From Chitinophagaceae bacterium (GTDB taxonomy: Bacteria; Bacteroidota; Bacteroidia; Chitinophagales; Chitinophagaceae): a stretch of 15,344 nucleotides of DNA. Positions 6,707 to 13,913 of this stretch are shown piece by piece. The position numbers were made by a program, and so were the translations under genes. The stretch is from contig JAGKWS010000146.1 in assembly GCA_021151685.1 (NCBI GenBank), positions 1 to 15,344 on the forward strand, in the 5' to 3' direction. Numbering within the stretch: position 1 is the first letter of the stretch; every line of letters begins with the position of its first letter. The notes under the pieces were generated by a model. That model was given only the letters and a program-made list of their open reading frames with translations. It was not told the origin of the DNA and made no database searches.

Positions 6707-7728
6707 ATGCCAACACTTGTAGTTTGCCCCAATTGCAGTACCCAGTTCGAGCCCACAGCCGCCATTGCCCAGTCGGTTAGAGACGAGTTGACGAAAGAAT
6801 ATAACCAGAAATGGAAAAATCTGGCGAGCCAAAAAGACGAAGATTTTCGGCAAAGGGAGCTACAATGGCAAAAACAACAACAAGAGCTGCAACGAAAGGC
6901 AGATGACGAAAAACGGACATTAGAACTATCGCTACGCAAAGAGCTGGAACAAAAAGTGATGGCCGACTATGAGCTGAAAATGCGCCTGCTGGAAGACGAT
7001 AACCGCACAAAAGATAGCAAGCTGGCAGAAGCACGCGAAAAGGAAATGGAGTTTCTGAAGAAAATGCAGGAGCTGAAAACCAAAGAACAAGAGCTGGAAA
7101 TAACCATGCAGCGACGCATGGTGGAAGAACGGGAACGCCTGACCGAAACCGTGCGGAAGGAAGAGGAAGAGCGCAACAAGCTACACCAGACCGAATACGA
7201 ACTGAAGCTGAAAGAAAAATTGAGAGTAAGCGAACCAAGGACTTTGGTAAAGACTGGATAGAAAAACTAAAGGCCGATATGCGCCCCGAGGGTGCGGAAT
7301 TGGGTGTTATTGTAAGCCAGGCCATGCCCGATGGCATTACCACATTTGGCCAGAAAGACGGCATATGGATATGTACCTACCGCGATGTGGTAGCCCTTGT
7401 AACCATACTACGCGACACCCTGCAACGTATACATGCTGCTACACGCAGCCAGGAAAACAAGGGCGATAAAATGACCCTGCTGTACAACTACCTTACCAGT
7501 AGCGAATTTGCCCACCAATGGAGTGCCATAAGCGAGGGCTTCAGTGCCATGCGCACGTCTATACAACGCGAACGCGAGCAGATGGAGAAACTATGGAAAG
7601 CCCGCGAAAAACAACTGGAAAAGGTACTGCTGAATGCCGCCCACATACGCGGCTCAATAGAGGGCATAGCCGGTATGGATGTAGACCTGAACCTACTACC
7701 CGGCGACGGTAACTACCTGCTGGATTAG
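6707..7728 (+). pseudogene. DUF2130-family gene, disrupted by an internal deletion and frameshift
   Basis: The 5' part (ATG 6707, stop TAG 7259-7261) encodes a CPNC cysteine pair at residues 7-10 and then a long charged coiled coil, as in DUF2130 proteins. The 3' part is in another frame (stop TAG 7726-7728). It resumes at about 7222 with ESKRTKDFGKDWIEKLKADM, then LGVIVSQAMPDG and the family C-terminus (MTLLYNYLTSSEFAHQW, IAGMDVDL). From memory, intact members are about 420 residues long. Between coiled coil and ESKRTK they have a segment of roughly 70-80 residues (consensus near QGEVQELALEELL and GKGVRGADVI) that is missing here. The two ends join around 7217-7222. A length not divisible by three was lost, so a stop comes 13 codons later. 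The family's function is unknown. A weak promoter-like pair (TTTG 6644-6647, TATTTTTA 6671-6678) precedes it. An assembly error is the alternative explanation. Confidence 0.8.
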
Positions 7729-7761
7729 TAGCCACCCACTTTACAATCACAATACCACACA

Positions 7762-7784
7762 CCGTAGCACTACTCGTGCTACGG
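7762..7784. terminator. Perfect hairpin between convergent genes, possible bidirectional terminator
   Basis: CCGTAGCAC (7762-7770) pairs perfectly over nine bases with GTGCTACGG (7776-7784), around the loop TACTC. It sits 33 bases after the DUF2130-type stop and 57 bases beyond the serine hydrolase stop on the other strand, the right place for a shared terminator. Neither side has a strong T run (CACATCTGTTTG on plus, TGTGTGGTATTG on minus), so termination efficiency is uncertain. Confidence 0.5.
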
Positions 7785-7824
7785 CACATCTGTTTGTATG
7801 TATACAAAGTACTACTTGTACTAC
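7766..7824. repeat. Two diverged copies of a 17-base hairpin unit
   Basis: Copy A (7766-7782, AGCACTACTCGTGCTAC) and copy B (7808-7824, AGTACTACTTGTACTAC) differ at three of 17 positions, all transitions. Each folds into a five-base stem with a five-base loop (TACTC or TACTT). Two of the three differences are partners in the stem (C-G in A, T-A in B), so pairing is kept; the third is in the loop. Copy A is extended to nine stem pairs by flanking bases. This resembles a small intergenic repeat element, but two copies are too few to define a family. Confidence 0.45.
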
Positions 7825-7840
7825 CCCCGCTATCTACTAT

Positions 7841-8971
7841 CTACTTCAAAGACACACTATTTGCCCGCAATATGATTGAGATGGCCAAACGGTCCAGCTC
7901 TTCGCTGGCCTGATTGCTAAGGATGACTATGCCTGTCTTTTTGCCCGGTATAAAGCCAATGTAGCTACGAAAGCCACCAGTGCCCCCATTGTGCCACACT
8001 ATCTCCATAATGCCAAAAATGGCCCCATTGGTACGGTCTATGTGCCAGCCATGGGCAATTGCACCGCCCGGCATAGCGGCTACCTCTCTTTGTGTGCGCG
8101 CTATAATGTCGCCCACTTCGCCGCTACCAGTCATAGCCACTTGCAGAAACTTCATCATATCGGCCCCAGATGCCCTTATGGCACCGGCACCGTGTAGTAT
8201 GGGCATGTGCCAGTGGCAGGTGGGCTTCCCTTGCTCGTTGTAGCCAGTGGCAAATTGGGCCGAGTCGGCATCGGTAATGGTGGTATGCTTCATTTGCAAC
8301 GGGCCTGCTATATACTCTTGCAGCAGTGCCTCATAAGTTTTTCCCGTCTTCCATTCCAGAATGTGGCCCAGCAAACCGGTACCTACATTAGAATAGTCGT
8401 ACCCGTTCATCGATGGCTTTTTCTTGTCGGTATCGTTGCGCAGATAGCCCAGCAGGTCGTCCATGGTCAACACACTGTAGGGGTCGCATTCATTTGCCTC
8501 AATCTTTGAAAACCAAGCCTGCGGTATACGCGGAAAGCCCGATAAATGGGCCGCCAAGTGTCGTAATGTGGTGCTGTCATCTTTATAACCGGCAGTAGCA
8601 GGTATGTATCGGGCAATGGGGTCGTCCCATGATAGCTCGCCCCTATCTATCAATGCCTGAGCAATGGCTGTTGTATACACCTTCGATACCGAGCCAATCT
8701 CGAACACGGTACTACTATCGGGCTGCTGCGCCGATAGCCGCGATACCGAACCATATCCCTGCATCATCACCTCATCGCCCTTGATGACCCCAATAAACAG
8801 CCCCACCGACTGGCCACCTGAAATATGCTTGTAGCAGAGCTTATTGATGCGTTCTTTAAGATCGTGCGTATCGCGCACATGCCGGGCCTTGTACCATGCA
8901 AAAGCAGCCACAAGCACAAGAATGAGGAGCACAACCCCAATAACAATACCTGCTATTTTCAAGATTTTCAT
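7841..8971 (-). CDS. Membrane-anchored serine hydrolase (class C beta-lactamase / PBP-like fold)
   Basis: The 376-residue protein has an N-terminal membrane anchor (about 5-27, LKIAGIVIGVVLLILVLVAA) and a periplasmic domain of the Beta-lactamase (PF00144) family. The three active-site elements are visible: S94-V-S-K97 within FEIGSVSK, Y193-S-N within GYDYSNVG, and H327-N-G within WHNGGTGGF in place of the lysine triad KTG. Members include DD-peptidases, esterases and D-amino-acid peptidases, so the substrate cannot be named and antibiotic resistance should not be assumed. I chose the ATG at 8971 because it follows ACCAAAAAAAGAT and starts 13 bases after the glycosyltransferase stop. An upstream GTG/ATG-type extension would overlap that gene and add a charged, proline-rich lead unlike a signal. 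It is the last gene of a four-gene unit. Confidence 0.9.
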   Translation of the reverse strand: MKILKIAGIVIGVVLLILVLVAAFAWYKARHVRDTHDLKERINKLCYKHISGGQSVGLFIGVIKGDEVMMQGYGSVSRLSAQQPDSSTVFEIGSVSKVYTTAIAQALIDRGELSWDDPIARYIPATAGYKDDSTTLRHLAAHLSGFPRIPQAWFSKIEANECDPYSVLTMDDLLGYLRNDTDKKKPSMNGYDYSNVGTGLLGHILEWKTGKTYEALLQEYIAGPLQMKHTTITDADSAQFATGYNEQGKPTCHWHMPILHGAGAIRASGADMMKFLQVAMTGSGEVGDIIARTQREVAAMPGGAIAHGWHIDRTNGAIFGIMEIVWHNGGTGGFRSYIGFIPGKKTGIVILSNQASEELDRLAISIILRANSVSLK

Positions 8972-8984
8972 ATCTTTTTTTGGT

Positions 8985-10241
8985 TTAGGCTTCTGGTGTT
9001 GGTTCCAGCACCATGCGCCCGGTATCACCCGGCTGCAGGCGGAAGATATCTATGAATATGGCACACCATGCCACTATACATGGCACTACCTTGATGGTGT
9101 ATGGGTAAATGAAATGTTGGCGTACATAGGGAGGAAACAGATCGGTAGTGCCAAAGCAGGTGAAGAACAGCACCAGCAACAATACTACCAAACGCCATGT
9201 AGCGCGCGGCTGTATGTAATACCAGATGCCTACACCTGCCACGGCTATGACAAACGTAGGAGACTCGGCCTTGTGATTGAAGATAACTACCCATACCAGC
9301 AACGACGCAATGATGAGGAGACGGTACACATCGTTTGTATAAACCTTGTATCGTACCAACTGCACCAGAAACAGTAGTATACCTATCAGACTCACTGCCG
9401 ACTTTACATTGGTGATACCAAACCATGTCTCCAGCCAGCCCGCTACCGACATGCCGGTGGCGGCAACGGCATCGGCCGCTATCAGGTCTTTCCAGTTTTG
9501 GTACTGCCATAAGAGTGTTTGTGGCGATGTAACCACCAATGGCAATGCCGCCAACAACAACGTCCAAAAGATGGCCCACAAAATGAACCTCATACGCCCC
9601 GGATAGAACAACACCATGCAAAATGCGATGACACTGTATACCTTGATGTAGGCCGCCAACACTATCCATAAAGTAGCCCACACTGCCTTGCCGCGATGCA
9701 TACATGCCCATGCCGCTATCATCAGCCCGGCCATCAGGCCATTACTCTGGTTGTTTTGCAGGCAGGTAAGCAACTCCTGAGACACAAACCATAGCAACAA
9801 ACACTGCGTGCGGGTAGTAAGTGGCAACATACGTATGGCCAAAAACAAGGTAACCGCATTAAGAATGTTCCAGATGGACAACCCCAAGACATCGGGCAGG
9901 TAGGCCATAGCACCCATTAACAAGGCGAAAGTGGGGCTGTATTTATAGAAATCCCAATGATAATCAGGGTACAGTCCATACAGATTATTACCATATATCA
10001 GGTTGAAATATGACTGTTTGAAGATTTTATAGTTGTTATACTCGGTAAGGAACTTTCCCTCGAACTGAATCATCAGCTCGGGTTTATTCATAATATCCTC
10101 GGGAAAAGTACCCGGTCCCGGCATAATAAATGGATGCGTACCGAGCAAAATATTTTGAACAGAAGCCCCAATAGCTGCCAGCAGAAACACAATTAGCAAT
10201 GTTTGTGGCCGTAGTGCCAAAGCCTTCAACTTCTCCCACAT
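8985..10241 (-). CDS. GT87-family (DUF2029) polyprenol-linked mannosyltransferase-like membrane protein
   Basis: This is a 418-residue polytopic inner-membrane protein with about ten hydrophobic segments. Members of glycosyltransferase family 87 use a polyprenyl-phosphate sugar donor and act on the outer face of the membrane. Family features are YNNYKIFKQSYFNLI (68-82), HWDFYKYSPTFALL (95-108), QNNQSNGLMAGLMI (162-175) and FNHKAESPTFVIA (321-333). The ATG at 10241 gives an N-terminus (MWEKLKALALRPQTLLIVFL) like that of other Bacteroidota members. The frame stays open to GTG codons at 10310 (one base after the upstream stop) and 10337, which would add a further hydrophobic stretch, so the start is not certain. 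It lies between an inositol-monophosphatase gene and a serine hydrolase gene in one unit, suggesting envelope glycan or lipid work. Acceptor and sugar are unknown. Confidence 0.85.
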   Translation of the reverse strand: MWEKLKALALRPQTLLIVFLLAAIGASVQNILLGTHPFIMPGPGTFPEDIMNKPELMIQFEGKFLTEYNNYKIFKQSYFNLIYGNNLYGLYPDYHWDFYKYSPTFALLMGAMAYLPDVLGLSIWNILNAVTLFLAIRMLPLTTRTQCLLLWFVSQELLTCLQNNQSNGLMAGLMIAAWACMHRGKAVWATLWIVLAAYIKVYSVIAFCMVLFYPGRMRFILWAIFWTLLLAALPLVVTSPQTLLWQYQNWKDLIAADAVAATGMSVAGWLETWFGITNVKSAVSLIGILLFLVQLVRYKVYTNDVYRLLIIASLLVWVVIFNHKAESPTFVIAVAGVGIWYYIQPRATWRLVVLLLVLFFTCFGTTDLFPPYVRQHFIYPYTIKVVPCIVAWCAIFIDIFRLQPGDTGRMVLEPTPEA

Positions 10242-10311
10242 AAAAAAGATGTATAGCGGCAAAAGTACTACCCATGCCGGAAAGTGCAATTGAATAAATC
10301 TTGAACACACA

Positions 10312-11100
10312 CTAATCGCCACTCTGGCGTATAACACGCAGTATGTCGTTATGTATCAGGCCATTGGTAGCCAGTGTCTGCTTATCGAAAACATTGCCTA
10401 TACGGCCATCAAAGTCGGTAATGGTGCCACCTGCTTCCAGCACTATAAGGTAACCGGCAGCCACGTCCCACGCACTCAGGTTATACTCCCAAAAACCATC
10501 AAAACGGCCACAGGCTACCCAACAAAGGTCTATAGCCGCCGAGCCCAACCTGCGTATGGGCAATCCCTGCAGTACCATCCGCTCGAATACCTTTACCGGA
10601 TGCTCTAAGGAATTTTCGGGCCATTTGTATGGGAAACCGGTAACAAGGAATGCGGTCTTGAAATCAGCCTTGCGCGATACACGTATTGGCTGGTCATTCA
10701 GTGTTGCCCCTTTCCCTTTTTCGGCAAAGAACATCTCATTCATCATAGGGTTATATACTGCACCCATTACCACACTACCACGGTGCAGCAAGCCAATGCT
10801 TACACAGCATAGCGGTATACCGTGGGCAAAGTTTACAGTACCATCTATAGGGTCTATTACCCACATATACTCGGCACCATCGGTAAGGTGTTCGCCGCCT
10901 TCCTCGCCCAGTATACTGTGGCCGGGGTAGGCATGTTTTATTATCGCAACAATTTTTTCTTCGGCCAACCGGTCTACCTCAGTCACCAGATTATTGATGC
11001 CTTCCTTATGGTCTATACGAAAGATGCCATTGAAGTAACTTTGAATGATGTCGCCGGCAGTGCGGGTTGCATTCAGTAATACCGCTCTAAATTCATCCAT
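10312..11100 (-). CDS. Inositol monophosphatase family protein
   Basis: This is a magnesium-dependent, lithium-sensitive-type phosphomonoesterase of 262 residues, a normal length. The metal-binding motifs are intact: GEEGGE with Glu66 and Glu67, DPIDGTVNFAHG with Asp83 and Asp86, and WDVAAG with Asp212. The substrate could be inositol-1-phosphate, another sugar phosphate, or a nucleotide such as 3'-phosphoadenosine 5'-phosphate. The sequence looks closest to plain inositol monophosphatase/SuhB types, but I cannot fix the substrate. The ATG at 11098-11100 is only four bases after the TolC stop, so translation is probably coupled. The next gene, a GT87 glycosyltransferase, makes a role in supplying or processing a phosphorylated sugar for envelope glycolipids conceivable; that is an inference from position only. 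Confidence 0.93.
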   Translation of the reverse strand: MDEFRAVLLNATRTAGDIIQSYFNGIFRIDHKEGINNLVTEVDRLAEEKIVAIIKHAYPGHSILGEEGGEHLTDGAEYMWVIDPIDGTVNFAHGIPLCCVSIGLLHRGSVVMGAVYNPMMNEMFFAEKGKGATLNDQPIRVSRKADFKTAFLVTGFPYKWPENSLEHPVKVFERMVLQGLPIRRLGSAAIDLCWVACGRFDGFWEYNLSAWDVAAGYLIVLEAGGTITDFDGRIGNVFDKQTLATNGLIHNDILRVIRQSGD

Positions 11101-11104
11101 TGTG

Positions 11105-12547
11105 TTACAATTTTAGCTCTTTACCCAGATAATAGTCTATTACCCGCAATCTGAAGATAAGCTGATAACGGGCACTTACCAAATTGGCCGCTGCCGCAAA
11201 AGCCGAATTCTGCGTCACCAGCAGGTCTACCGTACTGGTAAGCCCCAAATCGTATCGTTTTTTCGCAAAATCAAGCGCACGATGTGCAGCCTCATCGGCC
11301 CGTTTGGCTGCATTATAGCGTTGCAATGCATTCATGGCTTCGTTGTGTGCTTTGTACACATTCTGTCTCAGTGTCAGCTCGGCATTATACTCGGCCAGTT
11401 CGGCCTGTGCCAAATTAATGCGCGCTTGTTTCACCCCAAACTGAGACTGCCAACCATTGAATATCGGCACATTCACACTTAGCATTACCGTCTGCCGTTT
11501 GTTGTTGGTCAGCTGGTCGCCAAATGGTGTGTTTATAATATTGGGTATCTGCACCGGCTGATTCACAAAAAACGGTGCACCACCAATATTCACAAAGTTG
11601 GGGGTTTGCACTATGGTATCGGTATAGCCATCTACCTTCTGAAAATTGCTGGCATAGTTGGTTCCTATCTGGTATCCAAGGCTCAGTTGCGGATACAAAT
11701 TGGCACGAGCCACGTTCACACTACGTTGTGCGGCCTTTACCCGCATCTTACTACCCAACACCGCACCAAAACGCCCGCGTGCCACCTGAAATACATCCTC
11801 GGCGGGGGTAAGTACGGCAGCCACATCGTTGCCGGTACCTACTACAGGGGCCTGTATAGCCATGGGGGCTGCAAAATCGAGATTCAGCAGTGTCTTGAGG
11901 TCCAGCAGCGAAGAGTTGTACGATGCAATAGCATTGATGAGGTTGGCACTATCGGTAGCCAACTGAGACTCCAGTTGTGCCACATTCAGCTCGGGCAGTC
12001 TGCCGGCATCGGCAAATGCACGCGTTTGAGCCAATTGTGCATCAGACAAAGACACCTGATTTTTGCTGATGGCTACTTGTTCCTTGGCCAGCAATGCCGC
12101 CAGATAGGCGTTGGCAACGTTCAGTGATATATCGTTGCGTCGCTGATCGAGATCGGCAAGTGCGGCTTGCAGGCTGTACCGGTTACGGTCTATGGTATTG
12201 CGTACCTGCATCCAGCCAAAAACAAGGAGGTTGGCCGAAGCTGATGGACCCAGGAAGTCGTATGTAGATTCTACAAACTGGTTGGTAGTAGGATTGATGG
12301 AACGACCAAAACTGCGTCCATAGGATCCACTGGCATTGAGTGTGGGCAACTGCGACAGCCGGCTCTGTGTAAGTGTATAGCGAGCCAGCCGGGCATTCAG
12401 CGAGTCTTGACGCACTGCTATATTATGCTCCAATGCGTATTGTACACAATGCTGGAGCGTCCATACATTGTCGGGCGATGGAGACTGAGCATTGACGGTT
12501 ACCGATGAAGCCAAAAAAATAGCGAGCAAAGGGCTAAACAGACGCAT
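11105..12547 (-). CDS. TolC-family outer membrane factor
   Basis: This is a trimeric outer-membrane channel subunit of tripartite efflux or type I secretion systems, 480 residues. A signal peptide (MRLFSPLLAIFLASSVTVNA, then Gln) is followed by two outer-membrane-efflux-protein repeats. The first opens with WTLQHCVQYALEHNIAVRQ and YTLTQSRLSQLPTLNASGSY. The Bacteroidota-type strand region is FGRSINPTTNQFVEST. The second has the long coiled helices ending KRYDLGLTSTVDLLVTQNS. The ATG at 12547 was chosen for its clean signal peptide; an upstream in-frame extension would reach into the rpsG terminator. No RND pump, ABC transporter or membrane-fusion protein is adjacent, so its partner lies elsewhere. 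It heads a unit with IMPase, GT87 and serine hydrolase genes. A TACATTTG promoter element ends only four bases before the ATG. Confidence 0.95.
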   Translation of the reverse strand: MRLFSPLLAIFLASSVTVNAQSPSPDNVWTLQHCVQYALEHNIAVRQDSLNARLARYTLTQSRLSQLPTLNASGSYGRSFGRSINPTTNQFVESTYDFLGPSASANLLVFGWMQVRNTIDRNRYSLQAALADLDQRRNDISLNVANAYLAALLAKEQVAISKNQVSLSDAQLAQTRAFADAGRLPELNVAQLESQLATDSANLINAIASYNSSLLDLKTLLNLDFAAPMAIQAPVVGTGNDVAAVLTPAEDVFQVARGRFGAVLGSKMRVKAAQRSVNVARANLYPQLSLGYQIGTNYASNFQKVDGYTDTIVQTPNFVNIGGAPFFVNQPVQIPNIINTPFGDQLTNNKRQTVMLSVNVPIFNGWQSQFGVKQARINLAQAELAEYNAELTLRQNVYKAHNEAMNALQRYNAAKRADEAAHRALDFAKKRYDLGLTSTVDLLVTQNSAFAAAANLVSARYQLIFRLRVIDYYLGKELKL

Positions 12548-12551
12548 GCAA

Positions 12552-12585
12552 CAAATGTAAACAAAGATGAAAAGAATACCACCAA
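12552..12585 (-). promoter_or_regulatory. Possible promoter directly before the TolC-family gene
   Basis: Read on the minus strand, TACATTTG (12559-12552) matches the Bacteroidota -7 consensus TAnnTTTG exactly. A TTG at 12585-12583 lies 23 bases upstream, at the upper limit of usual spacing. Transcription would begin at or next to the ATG at 12547, giving a leaderless or near-leaderless message. That closeness makes it either unusual or a chance match. It does lie beyond the rpsG terminator, where a new promoter is needed. Confidence 0.35.
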
Positions 12586-12599
12586 CAACCCGCGGAATC

Positions 12600-12632
12600 A
12601 AAAACAAAATCCCCGCCAAAAGCAGGGATTTT
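12600..12632 (-). terminator. Intrinsic terminator of the rpsL-rpsG transcript
   Basis: On the minus strand, AAAATCCC (12632-12625) pairs perfectly with GGGATTTT (12613-12606) around an 11-base loop that can form an inner GC/GC pair. GTTTTT follows. It begins 22 bases after the rpsG stop, and it shows that no fusA gene is co-transcribed after rpsG. Confidence 0.85.
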
Positions 12633-12654
12633 GAATATCGGTTGATATAAGCAA

Positions 12655-13122
12655 TTAAACCTTGAAGTGAGAGAACGCTTTGTTGGCTTCGGCCATACGA
12701 TGCGTATCTTCTTTCTTTTTGAAGGCACCACCTTCACCTTTTGATGCTGCAACGATTTCGTTGGCCAGCTTGTCGGCGATGGTTTTACCGTTACGCTCGC
12801 GAGAGTAACGAATGAGCCACTTCATGCTAAGTGATATTTTGCGATCAGGGCGCACTTCAGAAGGTATCTGGAAAGTAGCACCACCAATTCTACGGCTACG
12901 TACTTCTACAGCAGGAGTAACGTTTGTAAGTGCTTTTTTCCACACTTCGTAACCGTCTTCGTTGGTTATTTTCGCAACTTTATCAAGAGCATCATAGAAC
13001 GCGCTCAAAACAACGGTTTTGTTGCCACCCCACATGAGACAGTTAACAAAACGTGTTACGTTCTTATCGTTAAATTTGGGATCCGGGGCTAACGGAAGTT
13101 TTTTCGCTTGTGCCTTTCTCAT
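12655..13122 (-). CDS. rpsG: 30S ribosomal protein S7
   Basis: S7 is a primary 16S rRNA binder that nucleates the 30S head and lines the E site. The 155-residue product has normal length. Family segments include MRKAQAKKLPLAPDPKF, VTRFVNCLMWGGNKTV, ALTNVTPAVEVRSRRIGGAT, YQIP-type QIPSEVRPDRK and the C-terminal GKTIADKLANEIVAAS and KKEDTHRMAEANKAFSHF. It starts 31 bases after rpsL and shares its transcript. The usual next gene, fusA, is absent: a terminator follows, then a TolC-family gene. Confidence 0.98.
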   Translation of the reverse strand: MRKAQAKKLPLAPDPKFNDKNVTRFVNCLMWGGNKTVVLSAFYDALDKVAKITNEDGYEVWKKALTNVTPAVEVRSRRIGGATFQIPSEVRPDRKISLSMKWLIRYSRERNGKTIADKLANEIVAASKGEGGAFKKKEDTHRMAEANKAFSHFKV

Positions 13123-13153
13123 CCTACGATTGGCTATTATGTATAGTTAATAA

Positions 13154-13561
13154 TTATTTTTTACCCGCTGGCTTTGCCGCGCCGCCTTTACCTTTATCTT
13201 TCTTGGTACCGTACTTAGAACGGCTCTGCTTACGGTCTTTTACACCAGCAGTGTCCAATGCACCGCGAACGATGTGATAACGTACACCGGGAAGATCCTT
13301 CACACGACCACCGCGTATCAACACAATAGAGTGTTCCTGAAGGTTGTGACCTTCACCAGGTATATATGCGATCACCTCGATTTTGTTAGTAAGACGCACT
13401 TTGGCAACCTTGCGGAGCGCAGAGTTTGGCTTCTTAGGCGTTGTAGTGTACACACGGGTACATACGCCGCGGCGCTGTGGGCATGCATCCAGGGCACGAG
13501 ATTTTGATTTTGTCCGTATCTGCTCACGGCCTTTGCGTACTAATTGCTGTATTGTAGGCAT
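13154..13561 (-). CDS. rpsL: 30S ribosomal protein S12
   Basis: S12 sits at the decoding centre and affects accuracy and streptomycin response. The product has 135 residues, with the universal motifs CPQRRGVCTRVYTTTPKKPN and GEGHNLQEHS, and RGGRVKDLPGVRYH. Lys43 and Lys88, where substitutions give streptomycin resistance in Escherichia coli, are both the wild-type residue. A lysine/glycine/alanine-rich tail (DKGKGGAAKPAGKK) extends beyond the E. coli protein end. Asp89, the residue methylthiolated in E. coli, is present in KDLPG. It is the first gene of a short rpsL-rpsG unit driven by a clear promoter about 35 bases upstream. Confidence 0.98.
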   Translation of the reverse strand: MPTIQQLVRKGREQIRTKSKSRALDACPQRRGVCTRVYTTTPKKPNSALRKVAKVRLTNKIEVIAYIPGEGHNLQEHSIVLIRGGRVKDLPGVRYHIVRGALDTAGVKDRKQSRSKYGTKKDKGKGGAAKPAGKK

Positions 13562-13594
13562 TGCTTACGTCAGTAATAATATTAAAATGGAGTG

Positions 13595-13626
13595 CAAAGG
13601 TAAGGTAATTTTTATTATTCCAAAAA
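13595..13626 (-). promoter_or_regulatory. Bacteroidota-type promoter of rpsL-rpsG
   Basis: On the minus strand, TTTTTG (13626-13621) forms the -33 element, 18 bases precede TACCTTTG (13602-13595), and the latter matches the -7 consensus TAnnTTTG exactly. Transcription would start near 13588, leaving a leader of about 27 bases before the rpsL ATG at 13561. Elements and spacing both fit the phylum's primary sigma factor. Confidence 0.82.
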
Positions 13627-13658
13627 CTATCTGAGATATTTTCCAAAAAAATTACCTT
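13602..13658. repeat. 12-bp perfect inverted repeat spanning the rpsL promoter
   Basis: AAGGTAATTTTT (13602-13613) is the exact reverse complement of AAAAATTACCTT (13647-13658), with a 33-base spacer. The left arm fills the gap between the -7 and -33 elements, and the spacer holds the -33 element. TTCCAAAAA also occurs twice (13618-13626 and 13641-13649). The layout could be an operator or a duplicated upstream promoter element. The arms are AT-rich, so chance is not excluded. Confidence 0.45.
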
Positions 13659-13913
13659 CCGTTTCACTTTTGTTTATGATACCCATTAGTGGGGCTGCAA
13701 AAATACAAAAAAAGAAACATAAAACGATATCCAACCCCTACTACTACAGATATGTTTGTCACTTTATGACATTGGGGCTCTCTTACAACACGTTTATTCT
13801 GTCCCCCACCCAAAACAATGCTATGATGTATTATGAAGGGCCAGTAAAATACCACGCCCCCACCCTATACAAATTGTACCGGTTGTGCCATAGCTAAAGG
13901 CATACAAAAACAA
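13659..13913. other. Intergenic region between folC and the rpsL promoter
   Basis: No convincing gene is present. On the minus strand TATTTTTG (13705-13698) matches the -7 consensus and could be a second, distal rpsL promoter, but no -33 element at normal spacing is seen. On the plus strand TATGTTTG (13751-13758) also matches but has neither a -33 element nor a downstream gene. Near the folC stop, TTGT-GCC (13883-13889) can pair with GGC-AT-ACAA (13899-13907) as a bulged stem without a T run, a poor terminator candidate. Confidence 0.3.

Noticed and set aside
7841..8971. Calling the serine hydrolase an AmpC-type resistance enzyme
   Set aside because: The fold covers many enzymes, and the third motif is HNG rather than KTG. 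A membrane anchor and envelope neighbours do not indicate resistance.
11105..12547. Complete tripartite efflux operon
   Set aside because: No membrane-fusion protein, RND pump or ABC transporter is present on either side.
13670..13897. Possible 75-residue plus-strand gene in the folC-rpsL gap
   Set aside because: No family features, no proper promoter spacing and unusual composition; a nearby TATGTTTG match has no -33 partner and lies inside the frame.
13883..13907. Terminator for folC
   Set aside because: The stem is bulged and no T run follows on the minus strand.
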